Below, piece by piece: positions 1 to 8,163 of a stretch of DNA of 64,000 bases (its first letter is position 1; every line of letters starts with the position of its first letter). The notes under the pieces are model-generated. The model saw only the letters and a list, made by a program, of their open reading frames with translations. It did not search any database and had not been told where the DNA came from. Source of the DNA: Bacillota bacterium (lineage in GTDB: Bacteria; Bacillota; Clostridia; Christensenellales; SZUA-584); assembly GCA_023391105.1 (NCBI GenBank), contig JAEWBO010000024.1:4057-68056 (forward strand). Direction: 5' to 3'. The position numbers were made by a program, and so were the translations under genes.

Positions 1-84
1 TCTGTATGACGATAGGCTTTTTTTATTATCATTTTGAAACAACATGGAAAATAAACGAAGATATATAGAAAAGGAGGCCAAACA

Positions 85-1602
85 ATGACCACGATTAAGA
101 TTTTTGACACCACACTTCGAGATGGAGAACAATCGCCGGGATGCAGCATGAACTTGCAGGAAAAAATTGAGGTGGCTCGCCAGCTCGAGAAGCTCGGTGT
201 TGATGTTATCGAGGCGGGTTTTGCCATCGCGTCACCAGGAGATTTCAAGTCTGTAAAAACCATTGCGCAAACAGTGAAAAATGCGCGTGTCGCGAGCTTG
301 TCAAGAGCGCTGACAAAGGATATAGACCTTGCCTATGAAGCGGTTAAAGACGCAGTGAGCCCAAGAATCCATACTTTTATCGCGACATCGCCGATACACA
401 TGGAATACAAGCTCAAAATGAAGCCGGAAGACGTGCTGAATCAGGCGATTGAAATGGTAAAATACGCAAAGTCTTTATGCGCTGACATCGAATTCTCAGC
501 TGAGGATGCATCGAGGAGTGAGCCGGAATTCTTATACCGAGTGTTGGAAAGCGTCATTAAGGCAGGCGCGACATGCATCAATGTGCCCGATACTGTCGGC
601 TACTCAATGCCTGAGGAGTTTGGCGCACTGATTAGGAACATCAAAGAAAACGTCAGAGGCATTGAAAAAGTCGATCTTTCAGTGCACTGCCACAACGATT
701 TGGGGTTGGCTGTAGCGAATTCTCTCGCGGCTGTGCGCGCGGGTGCCACACAGGCGGAATGCACAATCAACGGCATCGGCGAAAGAGCCGGTAATGCGGC
801 GCTGGAAGAGATTGTTATGTCGATTGCGACGAGACAGGACTTCTTCGGCTATACGACGAATATTAATACAAAACAGATTTATAATTCTTCACGTTTAATC
901 TCGGCGATTACAGGCGTGCCTGTGCAGCCCAATAAAGCCGTGGTAGGCAAAAACGCCTTTTCACACGAAGCGGGTATCCACCAGCATGGTGTGCTGGCGA
1001 ATAAAAAAACGTACGAGATTATGACACCGGAGTCTATAGGATTGCCTCAAAATGCGATCGTGCTGGGTAAGCATTCGGGAAAGCACGCGTTTGTACAGCG
1101 CCTTGAGGATTTGGGCTATGTGGTGGATGATCAGCGCATAAGTGAAAGCTTTGACCGCTTTAAGGAGCTGGCAGACAGAAAGAAAGAAGTTTCCGATCTG
1201 GATTTGCGGGCGCTGGTGGAATTGGAGCAGTTTGAAATCCCTGTGGATTATGAACTCGATACATTCGTTATCAACAGCGGCAACAAAATGACATCCACAG
1301 CTGTGGTTAAGGTGATCCATGACGGACAGCCGATTGAAGAGGCGGCAACCGGCGACGGCCCAGTGGACGCATCGTTCAACGCGATAGAGCGCTGCATCGG
1401 CGAAAGCTTTGTGCTGGAGGACTATATCGTGCGCTCCGTGACGGGCGGCAAAGATGCGCAGGGTGAAGTTGTCGTGAATCTGTCTAAGGACGGCAAAAAG
1501 GCGAAGGGACGCGGGCTGAGCACAGACGTTGTGGAAGCCAGCGTAAAGGCATATATTGATGCCATCAACAGATACTTTTATCAAATAAAATTGGAGGGCT
1601 GA
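85..1602 (+). CDS. leuA: 2-isopropylmalate synthase
   Basis: Condenses acetyl-CoA with 2-ketoisovalerate, the first committed step of leucine synthesis, in the cytoplasm. The 505-residue length is normal for the long form. The N-terminal TIM barrel carries the DTTLRDGEQSPG signature (metal ligand Asp8) and HCHND with metal-binding His201 and His203. GIGERAGN follows, then a C-terminal LeuA dimer domain from about residue 370 that normally confers leucine feedback inhibition. The ATG has an ideal AAGGAGG 8 bases upstream. leuC starts 5 bases after the stop, so the two are co-transcribed. A T-run at about 18-25 may be the end of a terminator or attenuator whose 5' part lies outside the window; no promoter is visible in the 84 bases present. 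Citramalate or homocitrate synthase is less likely because leuCD follow directly. Confidence 0.97.
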   Translation: MTTIKIFDTTLRDGEQSPGCSMNLQEKIEVARQLEKLGVDVIEAGFAIASPGDFKSVKTIAQTVKNARVASLSRALTKDIDLAYEAVKDAVSPRIHTFIATSPIHMEYKLKMKPEDVLNQAIEMVKYAKSLCADIEFSAEDASRSEPEFLYRVLESVIKAGATCINVPDTVGYSMPEEFGALIRNIKENVRGIEKVDLSVHCHNDLGLAVANSLAAVRAGATQAECTINGIGERAGNAALEEIVMSIATRQDFFGYTTNINTKQIYNSSRLISAITGVPVQPNKAVVGKNAFSHEAGIHQHGVLANKKTYEIMTPESIGLPQNAIVLGKHSGKHAFVQRLEDLGYVVDDQRISESFDRFKELADRKKEVSDLDLRALVELEQFEIPVDYELDTFVINSGNKMTSTAVVKVIHDGQPIEEAATGDGPVDASFNAIERCIGESFVLEDYIVRSVTGGKDAQGEVVVNLSKDGKKAKGRGLSTDVVEASVKAYIDAINRYFYQIKLEG

Positions 1603-1607
1603 GATAA

Positions 1608-2867
1608 TTGAGTATGACGATGACACAAAAAATTCTGGCTGCCAAGGCGGGCCTTAAGGAGGTTCACGCCGGTCAGTTTATTGAAGCAAATATCGATCTC
1701 GCGCTGGGAAATGATATCACAACACCTGTCGCCATTAAAGAGTTTATGAAAACGGGCCGTGACAAGGTGTTCGACAAAGAAAAGATTGCGCTTGTTCCGG
1801 ATCATTTTACGCCGAACAAGGATATCAAAGCAGCCGAGCAATGCAAGATAATACGCGATTTCGCGTATGAGCAGGGGCTCACCAATTACTTTGAAGTGGG
1901 TGAAATGGGTATCGAACACTGCCTGATCCCCGAAAAGGGCCTTGCGGTGCCGGGAGATGCCATCATCGGCGCGGATTCGCACACCTGCACATACGGTGCG
2001 CTGGGTGCGTTTTCCACAGGCGTTGGCAGCACGGATCTCGCCGCCACCATGGCGCGCGGCAAATGCTGGTTCAAGGTGCCTGCGGCGATCAAATTCAACT
2101 TGACCGGAAAGCTGCAAAAATGGGTGTCCGGTAAAGATCTGATACTGCACATCATCGGCATGATCGGTGTGGATGGCGCTCTCTATCAGTCGATGGAGTT
2201 TGCAGGAGATGGCGTTGCAGCGCTGACGATGGATGACCGGTTTACCATCGCCAACATGGCAATTGAAGCGGGCGCTAAAAACGGTATTTTCCCTGTAGAT
2301 GAGCAGACAATTGCATATGTTAAGGAACATTCAATTAAGCCCTATCAGGTGTTTGAAGCGGAGGAAGACGCGGAATATTCGCGTGTGATTGATATCGATC
2401 TTTCCACACTGCGGCCCACGGTGGCGTTCCCTCACCTGCCTGAAAACACAAAGACTATCGATGAAGTGGGTGATATAGCCGTTGACCAGGTGGTTATCGG
2501 CTCCTGCACGAATGGGCGTATCACAGACCTGCGCATCGCCGCGGACATTCTGCGCGGACGCAAGGTGAAAAAGGGGGTGCGAGTTATCGTGTTCCCGGGC
2601 ACTCAGGCGATCTATTTGCAGGCTGTTAAGGAAGGCCTTGTGACGGATATTGTAGAGGCGGGGGCCGCTTTCTCAACACCCACATGCGGTCCTTGCCTTG
2701 GTGGACACATGGGTATACTCGCAGCGGGTGAACGGTCTATCTCGACGACGAACCGCAATTTTGTGGGACGCATGGGTCATGTGGAATCCGAGGTGTATCT
2801 CGCGAGCCCTGCTGTTGCCGCAGCGTCGGCGCTCACAGGCCGCATCGAAGACCCCGCTAATATATAA
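1608..2867 (+). CDS. leuC: 3-isopropylmalate dehydratase large subunit
   Basis: Large aconitase-family subunit that, with LeuD, isomerises 2- to 3-isopropylmalate using a [4Fe-4S] cluster. The three cluster ligands are visible: Cys300 in SCTNG, and Cys360 and Cys363 in CGPCLGG. The 419-residue length fits the clostridial/archaeal-type LeuC. Start choice: TTG at 1608 is 9 bases after TTGGAGGG; ATG at 1614 is an equally plausible in-frame start two codons later. leuD begins 15 bases after the stop with its own GGAAG site, so the two subunits are translated from one mRNA. Confidence 0.96.
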   Translation: MSMTMTQKILAAKAGLKEVHAGQFIEANIDLALGNDITTPVAIKEFMKTGRDKVFDKEKIALVPDHFTPNKDIKAAEQCKIIRDFAYEQGLTNYFEVGEMGIEHCLIPEKGLAVPGDAIIGADSHTCTYGALGAFSTGVGSTDLAATMARGKCWFKVPAAIKFNLTGKLQKWVSGKDLILHIIGMIGVDGALYQSMEFAGDGVAALTMDDRFTIANMAIEAGAKNGIFPVDEQTIAYVKEHSIKPYQVFEAEEDAEYSRVIDIDLSTLRPTVAFPHLPENTKTIDEVGDIAVDQVVIGSCTNGRITDLRIAADILRGRKVKKGVRVIVFPGTQAIYLQAVKEGLVTDIVEAGAAFSTPTCGPCLGGHMGILAAGERSISTTNRNFVGRMGHVESEVYLASPAVAAASALTGRIEDPANI

Positions 2868-2882
2868 GAAGGAAGTGCAATA

Positions 2883-3359
2883 ATGAGCAAGGTATATAAA
2901 TACGGAAACAACGTGGACACGGATGTCATAATACCCGCAAGATATTTAAATACATCCGACGAAAAGGAGCTTGCCGCGCATTGTATGGAGGACATCGATA
3001 CCGAATTCGCAAAGACGGTTCAGTCCGGCGATATTATCGTCGCGGAAGCCAACTTTGGCTGCGGGTCTTCGCGTGAGCATGCGCCCATCGCGATTAAAGA
3101 ATCCGGCGTTTATTGCGTGATTGCAAAGACGTTTGCGCGTATATTCTTCCGTAATGCTATCAACATCGGCCTTCCGATTCTAGAATGCGAGGAAGCTGTG
3201 AACGGCACGCAGAGCGGAGACATGTTAGAGGTGGATATATACAGTGGCGTGATAAAGAATTTAACCCGCGGCACGACCTTCCAGGCCGAGCCCTTCCCGC
3301 CGTTTATGCGCGGCATCATCGATGCGGGCGGTCTCGTCAAATCGATATCAAAGCCTTAA
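2883..3359 (+). CDS. leuD: 3-isopropylmalate dehydratase small subunit
   Basis: Small (swivel-domain) subunit of isopropylmalate isomerase, 158 residues. It shows the family hallmarks: the VDTDVIIPARYL start, the FGCGSSREHAP loop that contacts substrate, and FRNAINIGLP. It is the last gene of leuACD; a stem-loop terminator begins 14 bases after its stop. No leuB (isopropylmalate dehydrogenase) follows, so that step must be encoded elsewhere. Confidence 0.96.
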   Translation: MSKVYKYGNNVDTDVIIPARYLNTSDEKELAAHCMEDIDTEFAKTVQSGDIIVAEANFGCGSSREHAPIAIKESGVYCVIAKTFARIFFRNAINIGLPILECEEAVNGTQSGDMLEVDIYSGVIKNLTRGTTFQAEPFPPFMRGIIDAGGLVKSISKP

Positions 3360-3372
3360 ATAGACAAATTTC

Positions 3373-3406
3373 AAAAGCGTGCCGCCGAAAGGTTGCACGC
3401 TTTTTG
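3373..3406 (+). terminator. Rho-independent terminator after leuD
   Basis: Perfect 10-bp stem AAAAGCGTGC (3373-3382) with GCACGCTTTT (3395-3404), 12-base loop, ending in a T run. It closes the leuACD transcript. Confidence 0.85.
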
Positions 3407-3426
3407 GCTCTTTGGGGGTGCTTTTA

Positions 3427-3569
3427 ATGCCAAAAAGAATTCTATTTAGCGAGGATTTCAAGTCGTATTTAATTATCTGTACGACTACAACAATCGTCGC
3501 ATTAAGGCAAAACTAAAGGGCTTGCCTCCTGCCATTCACATGTCGCAAGCCCTATCGATCGCTTTTTAA
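3427..3569 (+). pseudogene. IS3-family transposase C-terminal remnant (frameshifted)
   Basis: In one frame 3480-3569 reads YDYNNRRIKAKLKGLPP followed by about a dozen residues to a TAA stop. This is the characteristic end of IS150-type IS3-family transposases (YNNRRIKAKLKG...). The preceding piece (3427-3470, FSEDFKSYL) continues the same homology but in another frame, so there is a frameshift near 3465-3480. No OrfA, DDE core or left end is present. The bases after the stop (CTTGGGGTTACTTTG, about 3587-3601) resemble a right terminal inverted repeat, but I cannot pair it with a left end. Probably the fossil of an old insertion whose rest was deleted. Confidence 0.7.
3517..3553 (-). terminator. 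Inverted repeat, possible terminator for the minus-strand genes
   Basis: Perfect 9-bp inverted repeat AGGGCTTGC (3517-3525) / GCAAGCCCT (3545-3553) with a 19-base loop. On the minus strand it is followed by TTTAGTTTTG, so it could terminate transcription of the flavoprotein gene; on the plus strand a T5 run follows 11 bases later. It lies inside the transposase remnant. Confidence 0.4.
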
Positions 3570-3618
3570 ATATTAATCTCTCCTCTTGGGGTTACTTTGG
3601 TGTGGCTTTTTTAGTACC

Positions 3619-4197
3619 TTAAGTCTGCTTTTTTAAAGCCATCGCCACATCGGCGATGTTCTGTCCCAACGTCTTCATCGTTTGCATGCCTTCTTCGTCG
3701 GTCGCCACATCTCCGATAGCGCCGCCGACGCCCTGATTCCAATAGCTTGAGCCTACGATGATGCCTTCGCTGATAGTAAACAGATTGTTCATGGAGTTAA
3801 ACGCGACGAGCGCGCCGTTGCGCCGCACAGCGACGACGCTAGCGCAAATCTTACCTTTAAGCAGCTTGTGCGGGCGGCTCGCATATCCCACACGGTCAAT
3901 AAACGCTTTCATTTGTGCGCTAAGGCCGCCGAAATAAACAGGCGAGCCGAGTATCAAAATATCAGCGTTTTGGATGGCGGCTAATGTTTCATTGATGATA
4001 TCGTCATCGAAGACGCAGCGGGGTACTGTACTTTTGCGGCATTTGCCGCATGCGATGCAGCCGTGAATGTCTCTGCCGCCTGCCTGAATGATCTGCGTGT
4101 CAATGCCTCTAAGCTCTAGTTCTCCAAGCACCGTAGAGAGCATGTAGAATGTATTACCTGTTTGTCTGGGGCTTCCGTTTATTCCGATTGCTTTCAC
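3619..4197 (-). CDS. NADPH-dependent FMN reductase / iron-sulfur flavoprotein
   Basis: Flavodoxin-fold redox protein, about 192 residues. The N-terminus has the GINGSPRQTGNT phosphate-binding loop for FMN. A compact cysteine cluster CIACGKCRKSTVPRC about 50 residues in matches the [4Fe-4S] motif of archaeal/clostridial iron-sulfur flavoproteins, and GSPVYFGG is the second flavin loop. Electron donor and acceptor are unknown. Start: GTG at 4197 is preferred over the GTG three codons upstream, because AAAGGGTGA then sits 6 bases before it and the protein starts MKAIGINGSP like its relatives. It lies 96 bases downstream of the HAD phosphatase on the same strand and may be co-transcribed with it. 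Confidence 0.85.
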   Translation of the reverse strand: MKAIGINGSPRQTGNTFYMLSTVLGELELRGIDTQIIQAGGRDIHGCIACGKCRKSTVPRCVFDDDIINETLAAIQNADILILGSPVYFGGLSAQMKAFIDRVGYASRPHKLLKGKICASVVAVRRNGALVAFNSMNNLFTISEGIIVGSSYWNQGVGGAIGDVATDEEGMQTMKTLGQNIADVAMALKKQT

Positions 4198-4293
4198 TCG
4201 ATTCACCCTTTCAGTTCAGTTTGATTACCATATATACTATATAATATTTCATGCGCATTCATGACTTGGGGGTGAGGAAATTTGATTAGGGTT

Positions 4294-5091
4294 TTACTTT
4301 TGCTTCAACAGCTCATACAGCTGCGCCACACTGTCAAACAGATAGTGTGGCTTTAAGTCGCTGCCTGCTATGTCCTCTTTTGTCATTTCACCCGAAAGCA
4401 CGCCCACTGCGCACATGCCGTTTTCCAGCGCGAGCTGCATATCCGTATAAAGACGGTCTCCTATCACTGCGATCTTTTCCGCAGGAAGCTTTGCGGCGCT
4501 TTGAATATACGCCGCGGTTTCGGCAAAGGGCTTGCCGATGAACTTTGGCTTGCGGCCTGTGGCATACGTGAGCATGGCACATATGCTGGCACAGTCAGGC
4601 AGCACCTTATTATCCTCTAGCGGGCAAACGGCATCCACATTGGTAGCGATGAAGGGGACTCCGTCGCGCAGCAGTTCTACAGCGCGAGCGGCTTTGGAAA
4701 AGCAAAATGTTGTATCGAAGCCAACGACGACGCAATCTGGCCTGGCCATATCTTTACAGTTTATACCCGCTTGCGTGAATTGCGCAACGAGTGGCTCCGT
4801 GCCAACCACATAGACGTTGGGGGTTGGGCCATAGGTTTTGAGAAGATAGCCGGCAGTGACTTCGCCCGACGTGATGACCGCCGGGTGGGAACCAAACCCC
4901 AGTCTTTTTAGCTTGGTTTTATAATCTTCAGGAGAGCGGGAGGAGTTGTTGGTAAAAAAACTATACTTGATTCCTTTTTGATTAAAAAAATTTATAAGGT
5001 CGTGCGCGCCCGGAATCACGCGTTCTCCAAGATATATGGTGCCGTCCATATCCAGTACAAAGCATTCTATTTCGTGTATCGGTACACTCAT
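4294..5091 (-). CDS. HAD superfamily hydrolase, subfamily IIA (NagD/AraL-like)
   Basis: Predicted cytoplasmic sugar- or nucleotide-phosphate phosphatase, 265 residues. Motif I is DMDGT (nucleophile Asp14, acid/base Asp16), motif II FFTNNSS, then GKPF and motif IV VIGDRLYTDM. A C2a cap sits between motifs II and III, as in NagD and 4-nitrophenylphosphatase proteins. ATG with GAAAGGA upstream. It has its own promoter (TTGAGA-17-TACAAT). The substrate cannot be read from sequence. Confidence 0.9.
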   Translation of the reverse strand: MSVPIHEIECFVLDMDGTIYLGERVIPGAHDLINFFNQKGIKYSFFTNNSSRSPEDYKTKLKRLGFGSHPAVITSGEVTAGYLLKTYGPTPNVYVVGTEPLVAQFTQAGINCKDMARPDCVVVGFDTTFCFSKAARAVELLRDGVPFIATNVDAVCPLEDNKVLPDCASICAMLTYATGRKPKFIGKPFAETAAYIQSAAKLPAEKIAVIGDRLYTDMQLALENGMCAVGVLSGEMTKEDIAGSDLKPHYLFDSVAQLYELLKQK

Positions 5092-5125
5092 GGGTTAAGT
5101 CCTTTCTAAGATGCGCTTTCCTTGG

Positions 5126-5154
5126 ATTGTACCAGAACGGATAGAACTTCTCAA
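5126..5154 (-). promoter_or_regulatory. Sigma-A promoter for the HAD hydrolase gene
   Basis: On the minus strand TTGAGA (5154-5149) and TACAAT (5131-5126) are separated by exactly 17 bases, about 35 bases upstream of the ATG. Confidence 0.6.
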
Positions 5155-5346
5155 CCGGGAAGGGACATATAACAAGTAACCATGATAAACTTTGTCCTTC
5201 TACGTCATATAGTCTGAAAGTAATATCTTTGTGAAAAGAAGGTAAGTTTGCCGTTTGCTTATTATTATTGAGACAAATTACCTTTACGTGGCAATTGCAT
5301 AATGGTATAGTATATGAGAGTTATTTGGCTGCAAGGAGATTAACTC

Positions 5347-6129
5347 GTGAAAACGATCGGCTTGGCATTGGGCGGCGGCGGCGCTCGCGGGGTGGCTCAT
5401 ATTGCTTACCTTAAGGCAATGGAAGGTATGGGCTATAAGCCTGATATCATTGCGGGAACCTCGAGCGGCGCTATCGTTGGGGCGTTGTATGCCGGAGGCC
5501 TGTCGCCGGGCGACATTTATGCGATGCTTGAGAGCCTTTTCAGCATTAAAAAGCGTTCCGGGGCATCTTTCATTAAGGCGCTCAGACGCGATAATATTGC
5601 GGCGGCTTTGGCAAAGCAATTTTTATCAAGGGTACTGCCAAAAAAGACATTTGAAGAGCTCGATATTCCTCTTAAGATTGTAGCAACTAATTTTAACACC
5701 TTAGAGGAAAAGGTGTTTGATTCGGGCGATATTCTGCCGGCACTTATGGGCAGTATTGCTTTTCCCAGTGTTTTTGTTCCGCAGAAAGCGGGGGATGCCT
5801 ATTATGTGGATGGTGGGGCGACTAATATTGTGCCTTTTGATATTTTGCGAAATGACTGTGATGTGTTGATTGCGATCGATGTCTCGCAGGTGAGGCCCAA
5901 CACATTTAAGCCCAATATAAAAAACGCGCTGCATGCGACGTGGGCGGCCACACAAGAGGCACTTATTTCTTCAAAGCTTGAAAAGACACCGGTGGAGATT
6001 TTTGAGAGGCCGACTTTTGAAGATGTCTCCACAATGGAGTTTTATAAATACAAAAGTATATATAAGCGTGCCGAGACCCATAGCCCGGGGTTTATTGAGC
6101 AGCTTAATAAAGAACTGATGAAAGGGTAA
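5347..6129 (+). CDS. Patatin-like phospholipase, catalytically complete
   Basis: Patatin/RssA-type lipid acyl hydrolase, 260 residues. The oxyanion loop is GGGGARG (residues 9-15), the nucleophile Ser39 lies in GTSSG, and the dyad Asp155 in VDGG. No signal peptide, so cytoplasmic or peripheral at the membrane. Start is GTG with AAGGAGA 8 bases upstream. A second patatin paralogue begins 4 bases after the stop, so both are in one operon. The two proteins align along their whole length, implying tandem duplication. Likely acts on membrane phospholipids or lysolipids; the real substrate is unknown. Confidence 0.92.
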   Translation: MKTIGLALGGGGARGVAHIAYLKAMEGMGYKPDIIAGTSSGAIVGALYAGGLSPGDIYAMLESLFSIKKRSGASFIKALRRDNIAAALAKQFLSRVLPKKTFEELDIPLKIVATNFNTLEEKVFDSGDILPALMGSIAFPSVFVPQKAGDAYYVDGGATNIVPFDILRNDCDVLIAIDVSQVRPNTFKPNIKNALHATWAATQEALISSKLEKTPVEIFERPTFEDVSTMEFYKYKSIYKRAETHSPGFIEQLNKELMKG

Positions 6130-6133
6130 GCCT

Positions 6134-6916
6134 ATGTCTAAGAAACTTGGAATCGCCTTTGGAGGAAGCGGTGCGCAAGGCATCGCTAGTATTGCATACA
6201 TCAAAGCTCTCGAAGCGCTGGAAATCAAGCCTGATATCGTCTCTGGAACAGGCGTTGGCGCGGTTGTGGCGGCCATGTATGCGGCGGGCATGTCCAGCGA
6301 GGACATGATCGATTTTATGCGGGAAATCAATTTTCCAGGATCAAAGCGTCCAATCAATATTAATAGAATAAAGGACGCCAAGTATGGCATTCTCGACAGC
6401 CTTGGCCTTGAAGAGTATTATCAGATGATTGTTCCGGTTAAGGTCTTCGACCGGCTTTACTTTCCTTTGAAAATCATTGCCGCGAATTGGGTGACCGGAC
6501 AGCAAGTGGTTTTTGACAGCGGAGATGTGGGCCCGGCTGTTCGTTCGGCGGTATCCATTCCCGGTGTGTTTATGCCACATGAGATAGACGGCGAAATGCT
6601 GATGGATGGTTCGTGCGTGAATCCGGTGCCTTTTGATGTGATTCGTAAGGATTGCGACGTGCTTGCGGCTATTGATCCGCAGGTCAACGAAGAAGGCTCA
6701 TCGCCGTTCGTTTACGGCGTGGTTTCGGGCGCGTTTAACGCCGCGAAAAAAGCGCTGGCCATTGAAAAACAAAAGTCATGCAAGGTGGATGTTTTTGAAA
6801 GCTTCGTGGTTGAAGAAATGTCGATGTACGATTTTGCTTTTTATATTGAAATCATTGAGTCTGCGGAAGAAAAGGCAGGTCTTTTTGCGCTAAAAGTACA
6901 AGATATGATAAAATAA
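6134..6916 (+). CDS. Patatin-like protein lacking the catalytic serine (predicted pseudoenzyme)
   Basis: A 260-residue paralogue of the upstream patatin with the same fold landmarks. The nucleophile elbow, however, reads GTGVG: residue 40 is Gly (codon GGC at 6251-6253) where the partner has Ser39. The oxyanion Arg is also replaced (GGSGAQG instead of GGGGARG). The Asp of the dyad is kept (MDGS, Asp158). By family knowledge this should abolish hydrolase activity. The reading frame is otherwise intact and conserved in length, which argues for a retained non-catalytic role such as partner or regulator of the upstream enzyme (inference). ATG four bases after the upstream stop; a terminator follows. 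Confidence 0.85.
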   Translation: MSKKLGIAFGGSGAQGIASIAYIKALEALEIKPDIVSGTGVGAVVAAMYAAGMSSEDMIDFMREINFPGSKRPININRIKDAKYGILDSLGLEEYYQMIVPVKVFDRLYFPLKIIAANWVTGQQVVFDSGDVGPAVRSAVSIPGVFMPHEIDGEMLMDGSCVNPVPFDVIRKDCDVLAAIDPQVNEEGSSPFVYGVVSGAFNAAKKALAIEKQKSCKVDVFESFVVEEMSMYDFAFYIEIIESAEEKAGLFALKVQDMIK

Positions 6917-6986
6917 TACAGGACTTCTCTCTCGCATCAGGCCTGCGTATTTTATATAGAAAATAAACAAGCATAAGCATGAGAGG

Positions 6987-7021
6987 AATTGCATTCGGTA
7001 AACGGGTGCAATTTTTGTTTT
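6987..7021 (+). terminator. Terminator after the patatin pair
   Basis: Stem AATTGCA (6987-6993) / TGCAATT (7007-7013) followed by TTTGTTTTCTT. Confidence 0.6.
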
Positions 7022-7022
7022 C

Positions 7023-7051
7023 TTGACCCGGAAGATTCAAACACATATAAT
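7023..7051 (+). promoter_or_regulatory. Sigma-A promoter of lgt
   Basis: TTGACC (7023-7028) and a consensus TATAAT (7046-7051) with 17-base spacing. It lies directly behind the previous terminator and 41 bases before the lgt ATG. This rules out the longer reading of lgt that would begin inside the -35 box. Confidence 0.85.
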
Positions 7052-7091
7052 AAGCTCAGTGTCAATATTCGGTACTTATTTGGAGGTTAAT

Positions 7092-8159
7092 ATGAAAGAT
7101 CCTAGAGTGGCCTTTTATCTGTTTGGCGAAAATGGGATCGCCATACACTGGTATGGCATTATCATTGCAACAGGTCTGATCATAGGTGTGATTCTTGGTG
7201 TTCGCGAAGCCAAACGCAGGGGATACCGCAGTGAAATGATACTTGATTTCATGCTGATTGCAATTCCTGTTTCTATCGTTTGTGCGCGCCTTTATTACGT
7301 GATATTCGAATGGAACAGGTATGCAAATGACTTGTTAAAAATTTTTGCAATTTGGGAAGGCGGTCTTGCCATATACGGAGCGGTCATAGGCGGTGCCATC
7401 GCTGCGATCATTTTTTACCTGTGGCGCAGGGTATCTGTCGGGGAAGTGCTGGATATCGCCGCGCCTAGCCTGATTATCGCTCAAGGTATCGGGCGCTGGG
7501 GCAACTTTGTGAACCAGGAAGCTCATGGCGGCCTGATTTTGGACAAAGCATGGCAGTGGTTTCCCGCTGGTGTGCAGATAGATGGGCTCTGGTATCAGGC
7601 CACCTTTTTCTATGAATTTGTCTGGAACGTGATCGTGTTTGCCATACTGATGCTGATCAGAAAGAAAATAAAGGTCAGGGGCGGCGTCTTTGCACTCTAC
7701 GGCATTTTGTACGGACTTGGACGCTTCTGGATTGAATCACTGAGAACAGACAGTCTTATGCTAAACAGCTTGAGAATTTCGCAGATTGTCAGCATTGTGC
7801 TCATCGTTTGTGGTATTCTATACCTGTTTCTCATGAGAAATAAAGAATGGCGCGTATACGATGGTTATTACAGCTTAAGCTGGACCAATGAGCAGATTGA
7901 GGAATACAAGGCCAACAGCAAATCGATAAAGGCCGAGGAAGACGCGAAAAGGGCCGATGCCAAAGCCAAAGAGATTAAAGAAAAATACGACGATCAGCTG
8001 GAAAAGGTAAAAAAGGCTGAGGCTAAAGCGGATAAGGCAAAGAAGAAGCTCGAAAAAGTTAGACAAAAGGCTCAGAAAGCTGAGGCGGAAAATCAACAAA
8101 AAAAGGCTGAGGAAGCTGACCGTGATGTATCCGAAGCCGATAATAAAAAGGAGTTATAA
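7092..8159 (+). CDS. lgt: Phosphatidylglycerol-prolipoprotein diacylglyceryl transferase with charged C-terminal tail
   Basis: Integral membrane enzyme that transfers diacylglycerol from phosphatidylglycerol to the lipobox cysteine of prolipoproteins. The Lgt signature GRWGNFVNQEAHGG and about seven membrane helices are visible in the first 260 residues. Unusual: about 75-80 extra residues at the C-terminus rich in Lys, Ala and Glu, predicted to form a cytosolic coiled coil, giving 355 residues where the core family has 260-290. Start: ATG with TGGAGGT 5 bases upstream, downstream of the promoter at 7023-7051. pncB follows after 4 bases. Substrate lipoproteins in this window include the solute-binding protein at 34.2 kb and the LppM-like protein at 61 kb. 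Confidence 0.95.
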   Translation: MKDPRVAFYLFGENGIAIHWYGIIIATGLIIGVILGVREAKRRGYRSEMILDFMLIAIPVSIVCARLYYVIFEWNRYANDLLKIFAIWEGGLAIYGAVIGGAIAAIIFYLWRRVSVGEVLDIAAPSLIIAQGIGRWGNFVNQEAHGGLILDKAWQWFPAGVQIDGLWYQATFFYEFVWNVIVFAILMLIRKKIKVRGGVFALYGILYGLGRFWIESLRTDSLMLNSLRISQIVSIVLIVCGILYLFLMRNKEWRVYDGYYSLSWTNEQIEEYKANSKSIKAEEDAKRADAKAKEIKEKYDDQLEKVKKAEAKADKAKKKLEKVRQKAQKAEAENQQKKAEEADRDVSEADNKKEL

Positions 8160-8163
8160 AAAA

